From the NCBI RefSeq assembly GCF_009740395.1, contig NZ_WOXT01000002.1:496001-560000 (forward strand): DNA of 64,000 bases. Reading direction: 5' to 3'. Both the position numbers and the translations under genes were made by a program. Under the pieces are notes generated by a model, which was given only the letters and a program-made list of their open reading frames with translations, was not told the DNA's origin and did no database searches. Below, piece by piece: positions 17,541 to 25,303 of this stretch. Source of the stretch: Noviluteimonas gilva. GTDB taxonomy: Bacteria; Pseudomonadota; Gammaproteobacteria; Xanthomonadales; Xanthomonadaceae. Position 1 is the stretch's first letter; every line of letters starts with the position of its first letter.

Positions 17541-18004
17541 TGCGCGCTTCCTGCTACGTCGAAGGACCGGAACGAATCGTAATGATCGTCGGTGTAATAC
17601 CACGTCGACGGTGGCTGGCCGCCGGTGACGATGCGGCGCGCGCCGCGATGATCCAGGCCCGGCGTGTCGACGGTGTACTCGTGGTAATAGCCGCGCGGCA
17701 TGTCGGGCAGGTGGCGTTCGCGATTCTGGAACACGCTGCCGTCCTGCGGATGCGGATAGGGCCCGCCGCGTTGGATCAGCGCGACGGTCTGGCGCGCTTC
17801 GGCAGGCAGGAACGCGGGCAGGGCAGGCGCATCGTTGCGCGCAAGCTCGACAGCACCGCCGCCGCCGGCTGCCGCAGGTGCGCTCGCCGAAGGCGGTGCT
17901 TCACCCGGTGCCGGCGAATTGACGGTGCGCGGCCAGAACAGCCACAGCGCGAACAGCAGCGCGGCGGCCACCCAGACCCACGGATTGCGCAGATGTCGTC
18001 GCAT
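17537..18004 (-). CDS. Exported barnase/RNase Sa-like guanyl-specific ribonuclease
   Basis: A 155-residue protein with one N-terminal hydrophobic segment (residues 9-24, an uncleaved anchor or signal), a Pro/Ala/Gly-rich linker to about residue 50, and a C-terminal microbial ribonuclease domain. Active-site candidates are Glu109 in YYHEYTV, Arg123/124 in GARRIVTGG and His141 in DDHYDSF, matching the Glu-Arg-His triad of RNase Sa and barnase in order and approximate spacing. LIQRGGPYPHPQDGSVFQNRE is the conserved substrate loop. It is coupled to a barstar-type inhibitor immediately downstream. Likely role: extracellular or periplasmic RNA degradation, or a weapon against competitors; the context cannot separate these. 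Confidence 0.82.
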   Translation of the reverse strand: MRRHLRNPWVWVAAALLFALWLFWPRTVNSPAPGEAPPSASAPAAAGGGGAVELARNDAPALPAFLPAEARQTVALIQRGGPYPHPQDGSVFQNRERHLPDMPRGYYHEYTVDTPGLDHRGARRIVTGGQPPSTWYYTDDHYDSFRSFDVAGSAQ

Positions 18005-18044
18005 GGTTCCTGCCGTGAAGGCGTCCTTCGCCGTCGGATCGGAA

Positions 18045-18050
18045 GATACT
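18045..18050 (+). promoter_or_regulatory. -10-like element placed for a leaderless thpR transcript
   Basis: GATACT ends 6 nt before the thpR ATG (18057). It lies in the 52-bp divergent gap to the RNase gene, so both promoters share this short region. Confidence 0.4.
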
Positions 18051-18056
18051 CCTTCC

Positions 18057-18584
18057 ATGCCGCTCACGCGCAACCTGTTCTTCGCCCTGGCGCCCGATCC
18101 GTCGTTGCGCGGCGTGCTCGCGGCGCAAGCGCAACGCCTGCACGACGCATGGGGCGGCCGCATGACGGCGCCGGCGAAATTGCACATGACGGTGCTGTTC
18201 CTCGACGCGTTGCCCGCGCCGATCGAAACCACGCTCATCGACGCGGCATGCGCGGCGGGCGCAACGATCGCGCAACGGGAATTCGACCTGGTCGTGGATC
18301 GCGCGGGACGCTTCGAACGCCGCGTCGGCTGGCTCGGCTGTTCGCAGGTGCCGCCGGCGTTGAAGACCTTGCACGAATCGCTCGTCGACGCCTGCTTCGC
18401 CACCGGCGCCCCCGTGCGTCGCGAAAACCACTACACGCCGCACGTCACCGCGTTGCGCGACCCGACACACCCCGAGCCGCACGCGATCGACCCATTGCAA
18501 TGGCGCGTGCGGCACTTCGAATTGATGGCGAGCGCCGAAGGCGCATACGAGGTGCTCGGCACCTGGCCGTTGCAGCCGGCCTGA
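18057..18584 (+). CDS. thpR: RNA 2',3'-cyclic phosphodiesterase (2'-5' RNA ligase family)
   Basis: A protein of 175 residues with the two HxT catalytic motifs of the 2H phosphoesterase superfamily: His43-Met-Thr45 in LHMTVLFLD and His129-Val-Thr131 in YTPHVTAL. Length and internal twofold symmetry fit ThpR/LigT. The enzyme opens 2',3'-cyclic phosphate ends of RNA and can join tRNA halves through 2'-5' bonds in vitro. The start at 18057 is supported by the adjacent -10-like element and by the conserved N-terminus (RNLFFALAPD). It is divergent from the RNase/barstar pair, an intriguing neighbour because barnase-type cleavage passes through 2',3'-cyclic phosphate ends, but a functional link is speculation. 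Confidence 0.88.
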   Translation: MPLTRNLFFALAPDPSLRGVLAAQAQRLHDAWGGRMTAPAKLHMTVLFLDALPAPIETTLIDAACAAGATIAQREFDLVVDRAGRFERRVGWLGCSQVPPALKTLHESLVDACFATGAPVRRENHYTPHVTALRDPTHPEPHAIDPLQWRVRHFELMASAEGAYEVLGTWPLQPA

Positions 18585-18604
18585 GGGCGTGGCAAAAGGG
18601 CGCC

Positions 18605-19204
18605 ATGACCACCGATCCGCGCATCGACGCCTACATCGCCAGGCAAGCCGACTTCGCACGGCCGATCCTCGAACACGTGCGCGCCGTGGTCCACGAAGCG
18701 TGTCCGCAGGTCGAGGAAACCATCAAGTGGTCGATGCCGACGTTCGTATACGGCGGCGGCATCCTCTGCGGCATGGCGGCGTTCAAGCAACACGCCTCGT
18801 TCGGCTACTGGAAGCACGCGCTCGTCGTGGGCGAAGGCGAACCGCGCGATGGCATGGGCAGCTACGGCAAGCTGACTTCGCTCAAGGAACTGCCGCCGAA
18901 GAAGACGCTGATCGCGCACATCCGCAAGGCGATGCAGTTGAACCTCGAAAAAGCGCCGCCCACGCGCAAGGCGTCCGCGCCGAAGCCGCCGCCGGAAGTG
19001 CCGACCGACCTGGCCGCCGCGTTGAAGAAGAACGCCAAGGCGCGCAAGCACTACGAAGCGTTCCCGCCGGGCGCGCAACGCGAGTACGTCGAATGGATCA
19101 CGGACGCCAAGCGCGAGGAAACGCGCGCGAGTCGGCTCGCGCAGGCGGTCGAGTGGATTGCGGAAGGCAAGCGTCGCAACTGGAAGTACGAGAACTGCCG
19201 ATGA
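18605..19204 (+). CDS. DUF1801 / YdeI-OmdA domain protein
   Basis: Soluble protein of 199 residues with two known modules: an N-terminal DUF1801 domain (about residues 15-120; EETIKWSMPTFVYGGGILCGMAAFKQHASFGYW has the usual W-S-M-P and F-K-x-H positions) and a C-terminal YdeI/OmpD-associated helix block (AFPPGAQREYVEWITDAKREETRASRL). YdeI-type proteins are linked to stress and polymyxin or bacteriocin tolerance in enterobacteria, without a defined activity. AAAAGGG at 18594-18600 precedes the ATG at 18605. The stop overlaps the next gene by ATGA. Family call is firm; function unknown. Confidence 0.85.
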   Translation: MTTDPRIDAYIARQADFARPILEHVRAVVHEACPQVEETIKWSMPTFVYGGGILCGMAAFKQHASFGYWKHALVVGEGEPRDGMGSYGKLTSLKELPPKKTLIAHIRKAMQLNLEKAPPTRKASAPKPPPEVPTDLAAALKKNAKARKHYEAFPPGAQREYVEWITDAKREETRASRLAQAVEWIAEGKRRNWKYENCR

Positions 19205-19722
19205 CCACGAAGATCATCGCCGCAACACTCCTCTGCGCATGCGCGCTGTTTGCGCGCGACGCATCGGCGCAGCGCTGCCCGGGCGCCTTCCTCTCCGCGG
19301 ACAGCGACTGGCGCGCGCAGACCTTCGACGGTGCGCAGATCCCGTGGACCACTGGCGACTGGCCGGACGCGAAGGTGTTCACGCCGATCGAGGCGCTGTA
19401 TGTGCGCAAGGGCAAGGTCTACGCGACGACGTGGAAGGGCGAAGCGCTTCCCGCACGGGCGAAGGTCGTTGGCGATGAGATCCGCATTTCGCCGCCGTAT
19501 ATCGCCTGGTTCCCGGGCGTCGACAGTCCGATCATGCGGCAGGCGAAACGCGTGGTCCCTTACAGCGAGCCGCAGGTCCGCCACGTCCTCTCGGTGGCCA
19601 ACGCGTGCGCGAAGCCACCGGCGATCGACGTGGTCATTACCCTGGCCGATGGCCGCAACGAACGCGTAACGCTTGCGAAGATGCCGAAAACGTCCGCGGT
19701 ATTCGACGATTCGATCGACTGA
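19201..19722 (+). CDS. Exported protein of unknown function
   Basis: The 173-residue product has a clear signal peptide (MTTKIIAATLLCACALFARDASA) and a mature part with two cysteines likely to pair (QRCPGAF and NACAKPP). No domain is recognised. Alternating strands with Trp and Pro suggest a small beta-rich periplasmic protein. Translation is coupled to the DUF1801 gene by an ATGA overlap (19201-19204), and a membrane-protein gene starts 11 nt after the stop, so the three are probably one operon. Confidence 0.65.
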   Translation: MTTKIIAATLLCACALFARDASAQRCPGAFLSADSDWRAQTFDGAQIPWTTGDWPDAKVFTPIEALYVRKGKVYATTWKGEALPARAKVVGDEIRISPPYIAWFPGVDSPIMRQAKRVVPYSEPQVRHVLSVANACAKPPAIDVVITLADGRNERVTLAKMPKTSAVFDDSID

Positions 19723-19733
19723 CACGGAGCACG

Positions 19734-20150
19734 ATGAACTTCGTATCGACGAACGTCTGGATGCGCCGGGTGTTGCTGGTGGGCAGCGCGCTCGTGCTCG
19801 CCACGTATCTGTTGGCCTCCGGCTGGGTGCTGCTGTCCGTGAGACAGGAGGCGTTGACCGGGGCCGCGTATCAGTGGCGCCCGTCGGTCATTGCGACCAG
19901 CGCGATCCTCCTGCTGGTGTCGTCGGTGCTGGCGATGGCGCTGCTCGGCACGTGGAAGGAACGGCCGCGTGCGGCGAAGTGGCTCGTGGGCTGCCTGGTT
20001 GCATTCGCGATCGCGGAGATGCTGGAGACCGTCTTCCTGCATCGGACGTACGGCCCGATACGCCCCGGTGAAGTGAGCGCCTACGTTTACGCGCCGCTCC
20101 TGTTGATCTGGGCGGCGCTGTGCTGGAGATATCTCGTCGGGCGACGGTAA
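19734..20150 (+). CDS. Four-helix inner-membrane protein of unknown function
   Basis: A 138-residue protein with four hydrophobic segments (about residues 11-34, 50-72, 83-99 and 115-133) joined by short basic loops. CGGAG at 19724-19728 precedes the ATG at 19734. No family or motif is recognised. It is the last of three genes in one direction (DUF1801, exported protein, this one) and is convergent with the lipoprotein gene, 18 bp away. Arg and Lys in the loops (KERPRAAK) suggest the orientation by the positive-inside rule, but nothing points to a substrate. Confidence 0.65.
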   Translation: MNFVSTNVWMRRVLLVGSALVLATYLLASGWVLLSVRQEALTGAAYQWRPSVIATSAILLLVSSVLAMALLGTWKERPRAAKWLVGCLVAFAIAEMLETVFLHRTYGPIRPGEVSAYVYAPLLLIWAALCWRYLVGRR

Positions 20151-20168
20151 GGCCGTCGCGTCGAGCGA

Positions 20169-21209
20169 CTACTCCTTCAGGAACCGCCCGCATCCGCGAT
20201 ACGCCGTGCCGCCGACATCGAGCATCGCATCGACCGGATACGTCGCGTCGCTCATGCCATCGCTGCACGGCTTGCGCTCCAGCACCACGCGCACCTTCGT
20301 GCCATCGGCCGCCGCGCCCGCGAACCCCATCAGGCCCGACAGTTGCTGCGCTTTCGCGACTTCGATCTTGCGCTCGCCGTAATCGAGTTCGGCGTGCAGC
20401 GCCGGCGCTTCACCGGGACCGACTTCCAGCAGCCAGCCTGGCTCGTTGCCGATCGCGCGGAACGCAACACCGCGCTTCTTCGCTGCATCCCACGGTGAGC
20501 CGGCTTGCGGCGGCGCGTCCTGCTGCACGCATTGCACTTTCGCGCCGCCCTGGCGCGTGAGCGTGCCTTCGGGGCCCTTCGTCCAGAACTCGTTGCCGAG
20601 GTGATCGGCGTAGCGCGCGCCCGACGCGGATTGCGCCAGCGGCAGCGACAGCGCGCCGCTCGGCAGCGCGAGGTCCACGCGTTCGCCCGGGATGTCGAAC
20701 ACGGCGTCGAAGGTCATGTCGTCGCAGGTCCACGTCGATCGCGTCGTCTGCGCGGGCGGCTGCGGTGCATCGCCACTGCTGGCGCGCACCAGGCGGAACT
20801 CGACTTTCTTCGGGTCGCCCGGCGTCACCGCGACGCGTTCCGGCGTGTGGAACAGCAGTTCGCCATCGACGCCGCGCAAGGTCGCGCTCAGGCCGTACTG
20901 GCCGTTCGGGCGGATCTTCGCCGGGTCGTATTGCAGCGAGAAATCATAGGGAGGCCCCGCGACGTCTTCGAGCGTCGTCGTGGCGATCACCGCATTGGGC
21001 GTGTCGGCGAGTTGGTTGTCGATCAACTGCACCGTGAAGTCGGCGCCGGGCGCGATCTTGATGCGTTCGGCGAACCACGCGCTTCCGTGGATGAAGTTCG
21101 ATTCGGTCGGGATGGGCGCATCGGCCGTGGGTGCGGCCGGCGTCTTCTCCGGGCAGCCGGCCAGCACCATCGCCAACGATGCGGCCAACACGTAACGCAG
21201 GACGTTCAT
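20169..21209 (-). CDS. Lipoprotein fusing YbaY-like, MliC-like and COG3650-like domains
   Basis: Lipoprotein of 346 residues with lipobox LAGC (Cys19). Three parts are visible: residues 35-150 resemble the YbaY lipoprotein domain (IKIAPGADFTVQLIDNQL, then LQYDPAKIRPNGQYGLSATL); residues 165-245 resemble MliC, the membrane-bound inhibitor of C-type lysozyme (YTCDD-like WTCDDMTFDAVF, then LPLAQSASGARY and FWTKGPEGTL); residues 255-346 match COG3650 (FRAIGNEPGWLLEV, then YPVDAMLDVGGTAYRGCG). It probably faces the periplasm on the outer membrane; lysozyme protection is inferred from the MliC part. It is monocistronic, followed by the four-helix gene in convergent orientation. Confidence 0.75.
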   Translation of the reverse strand: MNVLRYVLAASLAMVLAGCPEKTPAAPTADAPIPTESNFIHGSAWFAERIKIAPGADFTVQLIDNQLADTPNAVIATTTLEDVAGPPYDFSLQYDPAKIRPNGQYGLSATLRGVDGELLFHTPERVAVTPGDPKKVEFRLVRASSGDAPQPPAQTTRSTWTCDDMTFDAVFDIPGERVDLALPSGALSLPLAQSASGARYADHLGNEFWTKGPEGTLTRQGGAKVQCVQQDAPPQAGSPWDAAKKRGVAFRAIGNEPGWLLEVGPGEAPALHAELDYGERKIEVAKAQQLSGLMGFAGAAADGTKVRVVLERKPCSDGMSDATYPVDAMLDVGGTAYRGCGRFLKE

Positions 21210-21256
21210 TGCGGGGCTCCTTGGCGAGTCAGGGGGGAATCGTACGCCTAACCCCC

Positions 21257-21297
21257 TCGAGCGCGCTGTGCGCGCTCGATCCCCCTTGAAGGGGGAT
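21257..21297. repeat. Double hairpin between the M14 peptidase and lipoprotein genes
   Basis: Two adjacent inverted repeats: TCGAGCGCG (21257-21265) / CGCGCTCGA (21271-21279), then ATCCCCC (21279-21285) / GGGGGAT (21291-21297) around TTGAA. They lie just downstream of the M14 gene, which ends at 21302 on the minus strand, and before the lipoprotein gene. They may separate the two transcripts or be a REP-like repeat. Confidence 0.6.
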
Positions 21298-21301
21298 GTC
21301 A

Positions 21302-23065
21302 TCAAGGGGCGGCGTCCACGCGCATCACCGGATAGAGGTCGAAGCGCTCGTCCCACGACGAATGCCGCTTGGCGAAGAACGCCAGGCGCGCATCGGGGTC
21401 CTTCGCGAACGCTTCGTCCTTGAGCGCGGCGTCGAACTCGGCGCGCACCTTCGGATCCTTCAGCATCGTCTCGGCGACTTCCTCGGCGACGTACGCTTCC
21501 ATGTATTCCTTCTGCTCGAAGGCGTTGTTGAACTCGCCCCACGCCGCCAATGCATCCGGCGCCTGCGGTTCCAGCAGCGCCATCACCAGGCGCGCCTTCG
21601 GCTGATCGATCGGCACGAACAACGCGCCCTTGCCGACATCGCGCGACTCGGGCTTCCACGCACCCTCCAGCGTCAAACGCTGGTGGCCTTCGACCGAATT
21701 GCCGGCGAACTTCGTGCTCGTCGCGCGGAAGGTTTGCACCGCGAGCTTGTCCTGCGCGTCGATCGGACGGAACTGCACGCCATGCAGCTTCAGCTTCTCG
21801 CCGACCCACGCCGCATGCCCCGCCGGCACGATGTAACCGGCGCGCGGTGCGTCGACGACGCGGCCCGGCACGATCTCGTCGCGCAACGGGAGCTTCCACA
21901 TCTGCGGTTTGGTTTCGTCGTAACGCGTCATCAACGCACCCGACACCGCCGAGGGCGTGCGCGTGTACGCATAGCCGCGGAAATCGACCATGCGCACCTT
22001 GTCGCTCGTCGTGTAATCCAGCGGCACCGGCGTGCCCGCCAGATCGGCGGCATCGGCGGCCTTCGCGATGCGCATCCATTCGGCGCCGTTGTCCGCGACG
22101 TGCTGCATCACCGAGAGCACGATGTCGTGCGTGGTCTTGACGCGATGCGGATACGGGCGCCACGAATGCGTTTCGACCAGCATCCCGAAGCGATTGCGCA
22201 ACTGGAAATAGCCGGTGGAAAACCGCGGCGGCGACACGCTGTCGATGAAGCCGGAGGTCGGGTCGTCGTACTGCACGAAGGACGGGTAGAAGGCGACCGG
22301 CAGCGCGCCCTGCTTCTCGATGTCGGCGATCACGCCATCGCGGAAGGCGCGGCCCGCGGCTTGCAGCGCGACATCGCCGGCGTGCACCGGTTCGACCTGC
22401 ACGGCGACGTCCTGTTCGAACTTCGCGCCATCGGTGACGTGCAGGTCGATGTAGGCGATCGGATCCCACGCATCGACCAGGCGCAGCATCGCCTGCATTT
22501 CCGGCGCGTCGGCTTTCACGTAGTCGCGGTTGAGGTTGTAGTTCTGGCCCGTGGTGCGCCAGCCCATCTGCTCGGGGCCGCGCTGGTTCGGGCGGTTCCA
22601 GGCGCCGAAGCGCTCATGGCCGTCGATGTTGAACACCGGGACGAAGACCAGCACCTGCTTGTCGAGCACGCCCTTGGCGGCGTCGCCGTCGAGCACCTGG
22701 CGCAGCGCCTGGAAGCCCGCGTCCTTGCCGTCGATCTCGCCGGCGTGGATGCCGCCCTGCACCAGCAGCACGGGCAGGCCTTTCGCGCGCGCGGCTTCGG
22801 GCGTCAGCGCGCCGGTGCGCGTGGCGATCAGCGCGAGCATCGGGCGGCCTTCGGGCGTGGTGCCGAACTGCGTGCAGCGCACCGCGTCGGGATACGCCTT
22901 CTCGAAGGCGTGGCACAGCGCGATGGTTTCGGCGAACCGCCCCGTGCGCACGAAGCCGGAGCGTTCGGATTCGGTCACCAGGTCCGCGCGCGGGTTCGCC
23001 GCGAAGGCAGGGCCGAGGCAGGCGAGGGCAACGGCGGTGGCGAGCAGCGTGCGGATCGGCGTCAT
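21302..23065 (-). CDS. M14-family zinc carboxypeptidase, exported
   Basis: The 587-residue protein begins with a signal peptide (MTPIRTLLATAVALACLGPAFA). The zinc site is His107 and Glu110 in GGIHAGEIDGKD with His209 in IDLHVTDG; the catalytic glutamate is Glu298 in LVETHSW. Substrate-binding NYNLNRDY lies near residue 175. The peptidase domain ends around residue 330, leaving about 250 residues of beta-rich C-terminal extension without a recognised domain. Expected role: removal of C-terminal residues, or amidase-like cleavage, in the periplasm or outside the cell, in keeping with a peptide-consuming, proteolytic lifestyle. It has no Shine-Dalgarno of note; the start is set by the signal peptide. 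Confidence 0.88.
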   Translation of the reverse strand: MTPIRTLLATAVALACLGPAFAANPRADLVTESERSGFVRTGRFAETIALCHAFEKAYPDAVRCTQFGTTPEGRPMLALIATRTGALTPEAARAKGLPVLLVQGGIHAGEIDGKDAGFQALRQVLDGDAAKGVLDKQVLVFVPVFNIDGHERFGAWNRPNQRGPEQMGWRTTGQNYNLNRDYVKADAPEMQAMLRLVDAWDPIAYIDLHVTDGAKFEQDVAVQVEPVHAGDVALQAAGRAFRDGVIADIEKQGALPVAFYPSFVQYDDPTSGFIDSVSPPRFSTGYFQLRNRFGMLVETHSWRPYPHRVKTTHDIVLSVMQHVADNGAEWMRIAKAADAADLAGTPVPLDYTTSDKVRMVDFRGYAYTRTPSAVSGALMTRYDETKPQMWKLPLRDEIVPGRVVDAPRAGYIVPAGHAAWVGEKLKLHGVQFRPIDAQDKLAVQTFRATSTKFAGNSVEGHQRLTLEGAWKPESRDVGKGALFVPIDQPKARLVMALLEPQAPDALAAWGEFNNAFEQKEYMEAYVAEEVAETMLKDPKVRAEFDAALKDEAFAKDPDARLAFFAKRHSSWDERFDLYPVMRVDAAP

Positions 23066-23149
23066 GGGCGTCGGTCGATGGAGGGGGAAGGGGAAGCGCC
23101 CGATGGTAGTCGACCGATATGATGTGCGCCTCTGCCAGAGGGAACGCCC

Positions 23150-23806
23150 ATGGACGTCCTGTACTACTCGCCCGGCGCCGCCAGCATGGTCGTGCATTGG
23201 CTGTTGATCGAACTCGATGCGCCGCATGCGCTGCACCTGATCGACACCTCCGCCGGCGCGCAACGTTCGCCCGAATACCTCCGGCTCAATCCGAACGGCG
23301 TGGTGCCCACGCTCGTGATGGACGGCGTGCCGCGCTTCGAAGCCGCCGCGCTGCTGATGACGCTGGCCGATCGCGATCCGCAGCACCGCTTCGCGCCCGC
23401 GCACGACGATCCGCTGCGCGCCGACTATCACCAGTGGATGTTCCACCTGGCCAACGCGGTGCAGCCCCTGTTCCGCCAGTGGTGGTATCCGCACGAGCCC
23501 GCCGGCGAGGCGAACGCGGACAACGTGCGCGCATCCATCGCGCCGCGCATCGCGGCCGCGTGGGATCGCCTGGACGCACGCATCGCCGAACATGGCCCGT
23601 ACCTGCTCGGCGATCGTTTGACCGCCGCGGACTTCTACCTCGCGATGCTGATGCGCTGGTCGCGCAACATGCCGCGCCCGGCGACCGACTGGCCGCACCT
23701 GCGCGCCTTCGCCGACCGCATGCGCGCGCGTCCGTCCTTCGGCACGCTGTACGAGCGCGAAGGCCTGTCGGAATGGGCGCTGGCGCCCGCGACGGCGGCG
23801 GTCTGA
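23150..23806 (+). CDS. Glutathione S-transferase family protein
   Basis: A 218-residue two-domain GST. The thioredoxin-like N-terminal half shows LYYSPGAASM (active-site Ser/Ala region of beta/theta-like enzymes) and the cis-Pro block NPNGVVPTLV; FEAAALLMTLAD replaces the usual ExxAI glutathione site. The helical C-terminal half has LLGDRLTAADFYLAML, the N-capping box. Expected role: conjugation or reduction with glutathione in the cytosol; substrate unknown. A -10-like TATGAT at 23116-23121 and GAGGGA upstream support the ATG at 23150. The rhomboid gene starts 3 nt after the stop, so they are likely co-transcribed. Confidence 0.85.
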   Translation: MDVLYYSPGAASMVVHWLLIELDAPHALHLIDTSAGAQRSPEYLRLNPNGVVPTLVMDGVPRFEAAALLMTLADRDPQHRFAPAHDDPLRADYHQWMFHLANAVQPLFRQWWYPHEPAGEANADNVRASIAPRIAAAWDRLDARIAEHGPYLLGDRLTAADFYLAMLMRWSRNMPRPATDWPHLRAFADRMRARPSFGTLYEREGLSEWALAPATAAV

Positions 23807-23809
23807 CGC

Positions 23810-24424
23810 ATGGGCGCCCCGCAGACCCTGATCCTGATCGCGATCACCGTGGTGGTGTCGTGGCTCGCGTTCTCGCGACCGCGGCTGCTCGATCGGTTGA
23901 CGTTGTGGCCGCCGGCGATCGACCGCAAGCACGAGTACGACCGGCTGGTGACGCACGGCTTCGTGCACGCCGACTGGATGCACCTGTTCTTCAACATGTT
24001 CACGCTGTATTTCTTCGGGCCGCTCGCCGAGCGGTTCTACGCCAATGCGGTCGGGCCGCTGGCGTATCCGGTGTTCTATCTCGCGGCGATCGTGGTCGCG
24101 ATCCTGCCGACCTACATGCGCCATCGCCGCGATGCGAGCTATCGCAGCCTGGGCGCATCGGGCGCGGTGTCGGCGGTGTTGTTCACCTACATCCTGTTCA
24201 ACCCGTGGGGGATGATCGGGATCATGTTCATCCCGTGCCCGGCGATCCTGTTCGGCGTGGTGTACCTGGCGTACTCGGCGTGGGCCGACGCGCGCGGCGC
24301 ACACGGCAACGTCAACCACAGCGCCCATTTCTGGGGCGCGGCGTTCGGCATCGTCGTCGCGCTGATGGTGGAGCCGCGCTTGTCCGGGATCTTCATCGAC
24401 CGCCTGCTCGCGCCGCTGGGTTGA
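23810..24424 (+). CDS. Rhomboid-family intramembrane serine protease
   Basis: A polytopic inner-membrane protein of 204 residues. The catalytic serine is Ser117 in LGASGAVSA, the histidine is His173 in SAHFWGAAFG, and the oxyanion-hole motif is HLFFNMFTLYFFG (His58, Asn62). About six membrane helices fit the basic bacterial rhomboid core without extra domains. Rhomboids cut single-pass membrane proteins within the bilayer; the substrate is not apparent from context. It follows the GST gene by 3 nt. The short length means no cytosolic N-terminal domain like that of GlpG. Confidence 0.9.
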   Translation: MGAPQTLILIAITVVVSWLAFSRPRLLDRLTLWPPAIDRKHEYDRLVTHGFVHADWMHLFFNMFTLYFFGPLAERFYANAVGPLAYPVFYLAAIVVAILPTYMRHRRDASYRSLGASGAVSAVLFTYILFNPWGMIGIMFIPCPAILFGVVYLAYSAWADARGAHGNVNHSAHFWGAAFGIVVALMVEPRLSGIFIDRLLAPLG

Positions 24425-24504
24425 TCGAACACGCGCGTCGACCGATCACTCCGACTGAATCTCCTTCGTGGTATCCGGGCGACTGGATTGCACGAGGAGG
24501 TGTC

Positions 24505-25287
24505 ATGGCGACCCGGAAACCTGCGAAGAAGACTGCGAAAAAAGGCGCGAAGAAGGCCGTCAAGAAAGCGGGCGCGAAGAAGGCCGTGAAGAAGGCGGTC
24601 AAGAAGGCCGCCGCGAAGAAGGCCGTGCGGAAGTCTGCAGCCAAAAAGGCCGTCAGGAAGACCGCGGCGAAGAAGGCCGTTAAAAAGACCGCGGCGAAGA
24701 AGGCCGTCAGGAAGACCGCGGCGAAGAAGGCCGTCAAGAAGACCGCCGCGAAGAAGGCAGTGAAGCGCACCACCGTCCGCAAGGGCGCCGCTTCTAAAAA
24801 AACCGCGGTGAAGAAGGCTGCTGCGAAAAAGGTCGCGGTGAAGAAAGTCGCGGTGAAGAAAGTCGCGGCGAAAAAGACCGCCACCCGGAAGCCCGCGGTG
24901 AACAAGCCGGTCGCGAAGAAAGCCGCGCCGAAGAAGCTCACCCGGCAGGTCGCAGCGACACCGGTCGCACCGACGCCGCCGCCGCCGAAGCCCCGGGCGC
25001 CGCGCAAGCCCAAGGCGACCTTCGCTTCGACCATCACCCCGGAACAGGCGCTGGAAAACACCCGCCGCCTGCTCGCCGAAAAGCAGCAGCACGATCGCGA
25101 GACACCGGCGTGGCAGTCGATCGGCCACGAAGGCGGCCATGCGGTGACGCACGACGGCTTCCAGTCCGACCAGGCGCGCGACCGCGCCGTGGGCCGCGCG
25201 CAGGAAGAGACGGGCTCGGCGAGCATCGCCGGCAGCAGCGCCTCGGTCGATCGCCACAACCAGGGCAAGCGCGATTCCCGCGAGTGA
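24505..25287 (+). CDS. Histone H1-like Lys/Ala-repeat DNA-binding protein
   Basis: A 260-residue protein. Residues 1-150 are almost only Lys, Ala, Val, Arg and Thr, including six consecutive nine-residue units of the form TAAKKAVRK at residues 35-88. A Pro-rich hinge (near residue 155) leads to an acidic, structured tail starting ASTITPEQALENTRRLLAEKQ. Such tails of eukaryotic H1 type bind DNA non-specifically; Pseudomonas AlgP and chlamydial Hc2 are comparable. GAGGAGG at 24494-24500 is a near-perfect ribosome site, suggesting strong translation. The C-terminal 110 residues, with SIGHEGGHAVTHDGF, are not a domain I can name. The repeat tract could vary in length between strains. Confidence 0.85.
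   Translation: MATRKPAKKTAKKGAKKAVKKAGAKKAVKKAVKKAAAKKAVRKSAAKKAVRKTAAKKAVKKTAAKKAVRKTAAKKAVKKTAAKKAVKRTTVRKGAASKKTAVKKAAAKKVAVKKVAVKKVAAKKTATRKPAVNKPVAKKAAPKKLTRQVAATPVAPTPPPPKPRAPRKPKATFASTITPEQALENTRRLLAEKQQHDRETPAWQSIGHEGGHAVTHDGFQSDQARDRAVGRAQEETGSASIAGSSASVDRHNQGKRDSRE
24607..24768 (+). repeat. Six tandem 27-bp units within the H1-like gene
   Basis: Six in-frame repeats encode (S/T/A)AAKKAV(R/K)(K/R). Nucleotide units are near-identical (GCGAAGAAGGCCGT core), so unit gain or loss by slippage would keep the frame. Confidence 0.8.
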
Positions 25288-25303
25288 TGGCAACATCTGC
25301 CGC

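Noticed and set aside
24478-24491. Possible sigma-54 promoter (GG-N10-GC, TTGCAC) before the H1-like gene
   Set aside because: The implied start would lie about 2 nt before the ATG and cut off the strong GAGGAGG ribosome site; the -24 half is also poor.
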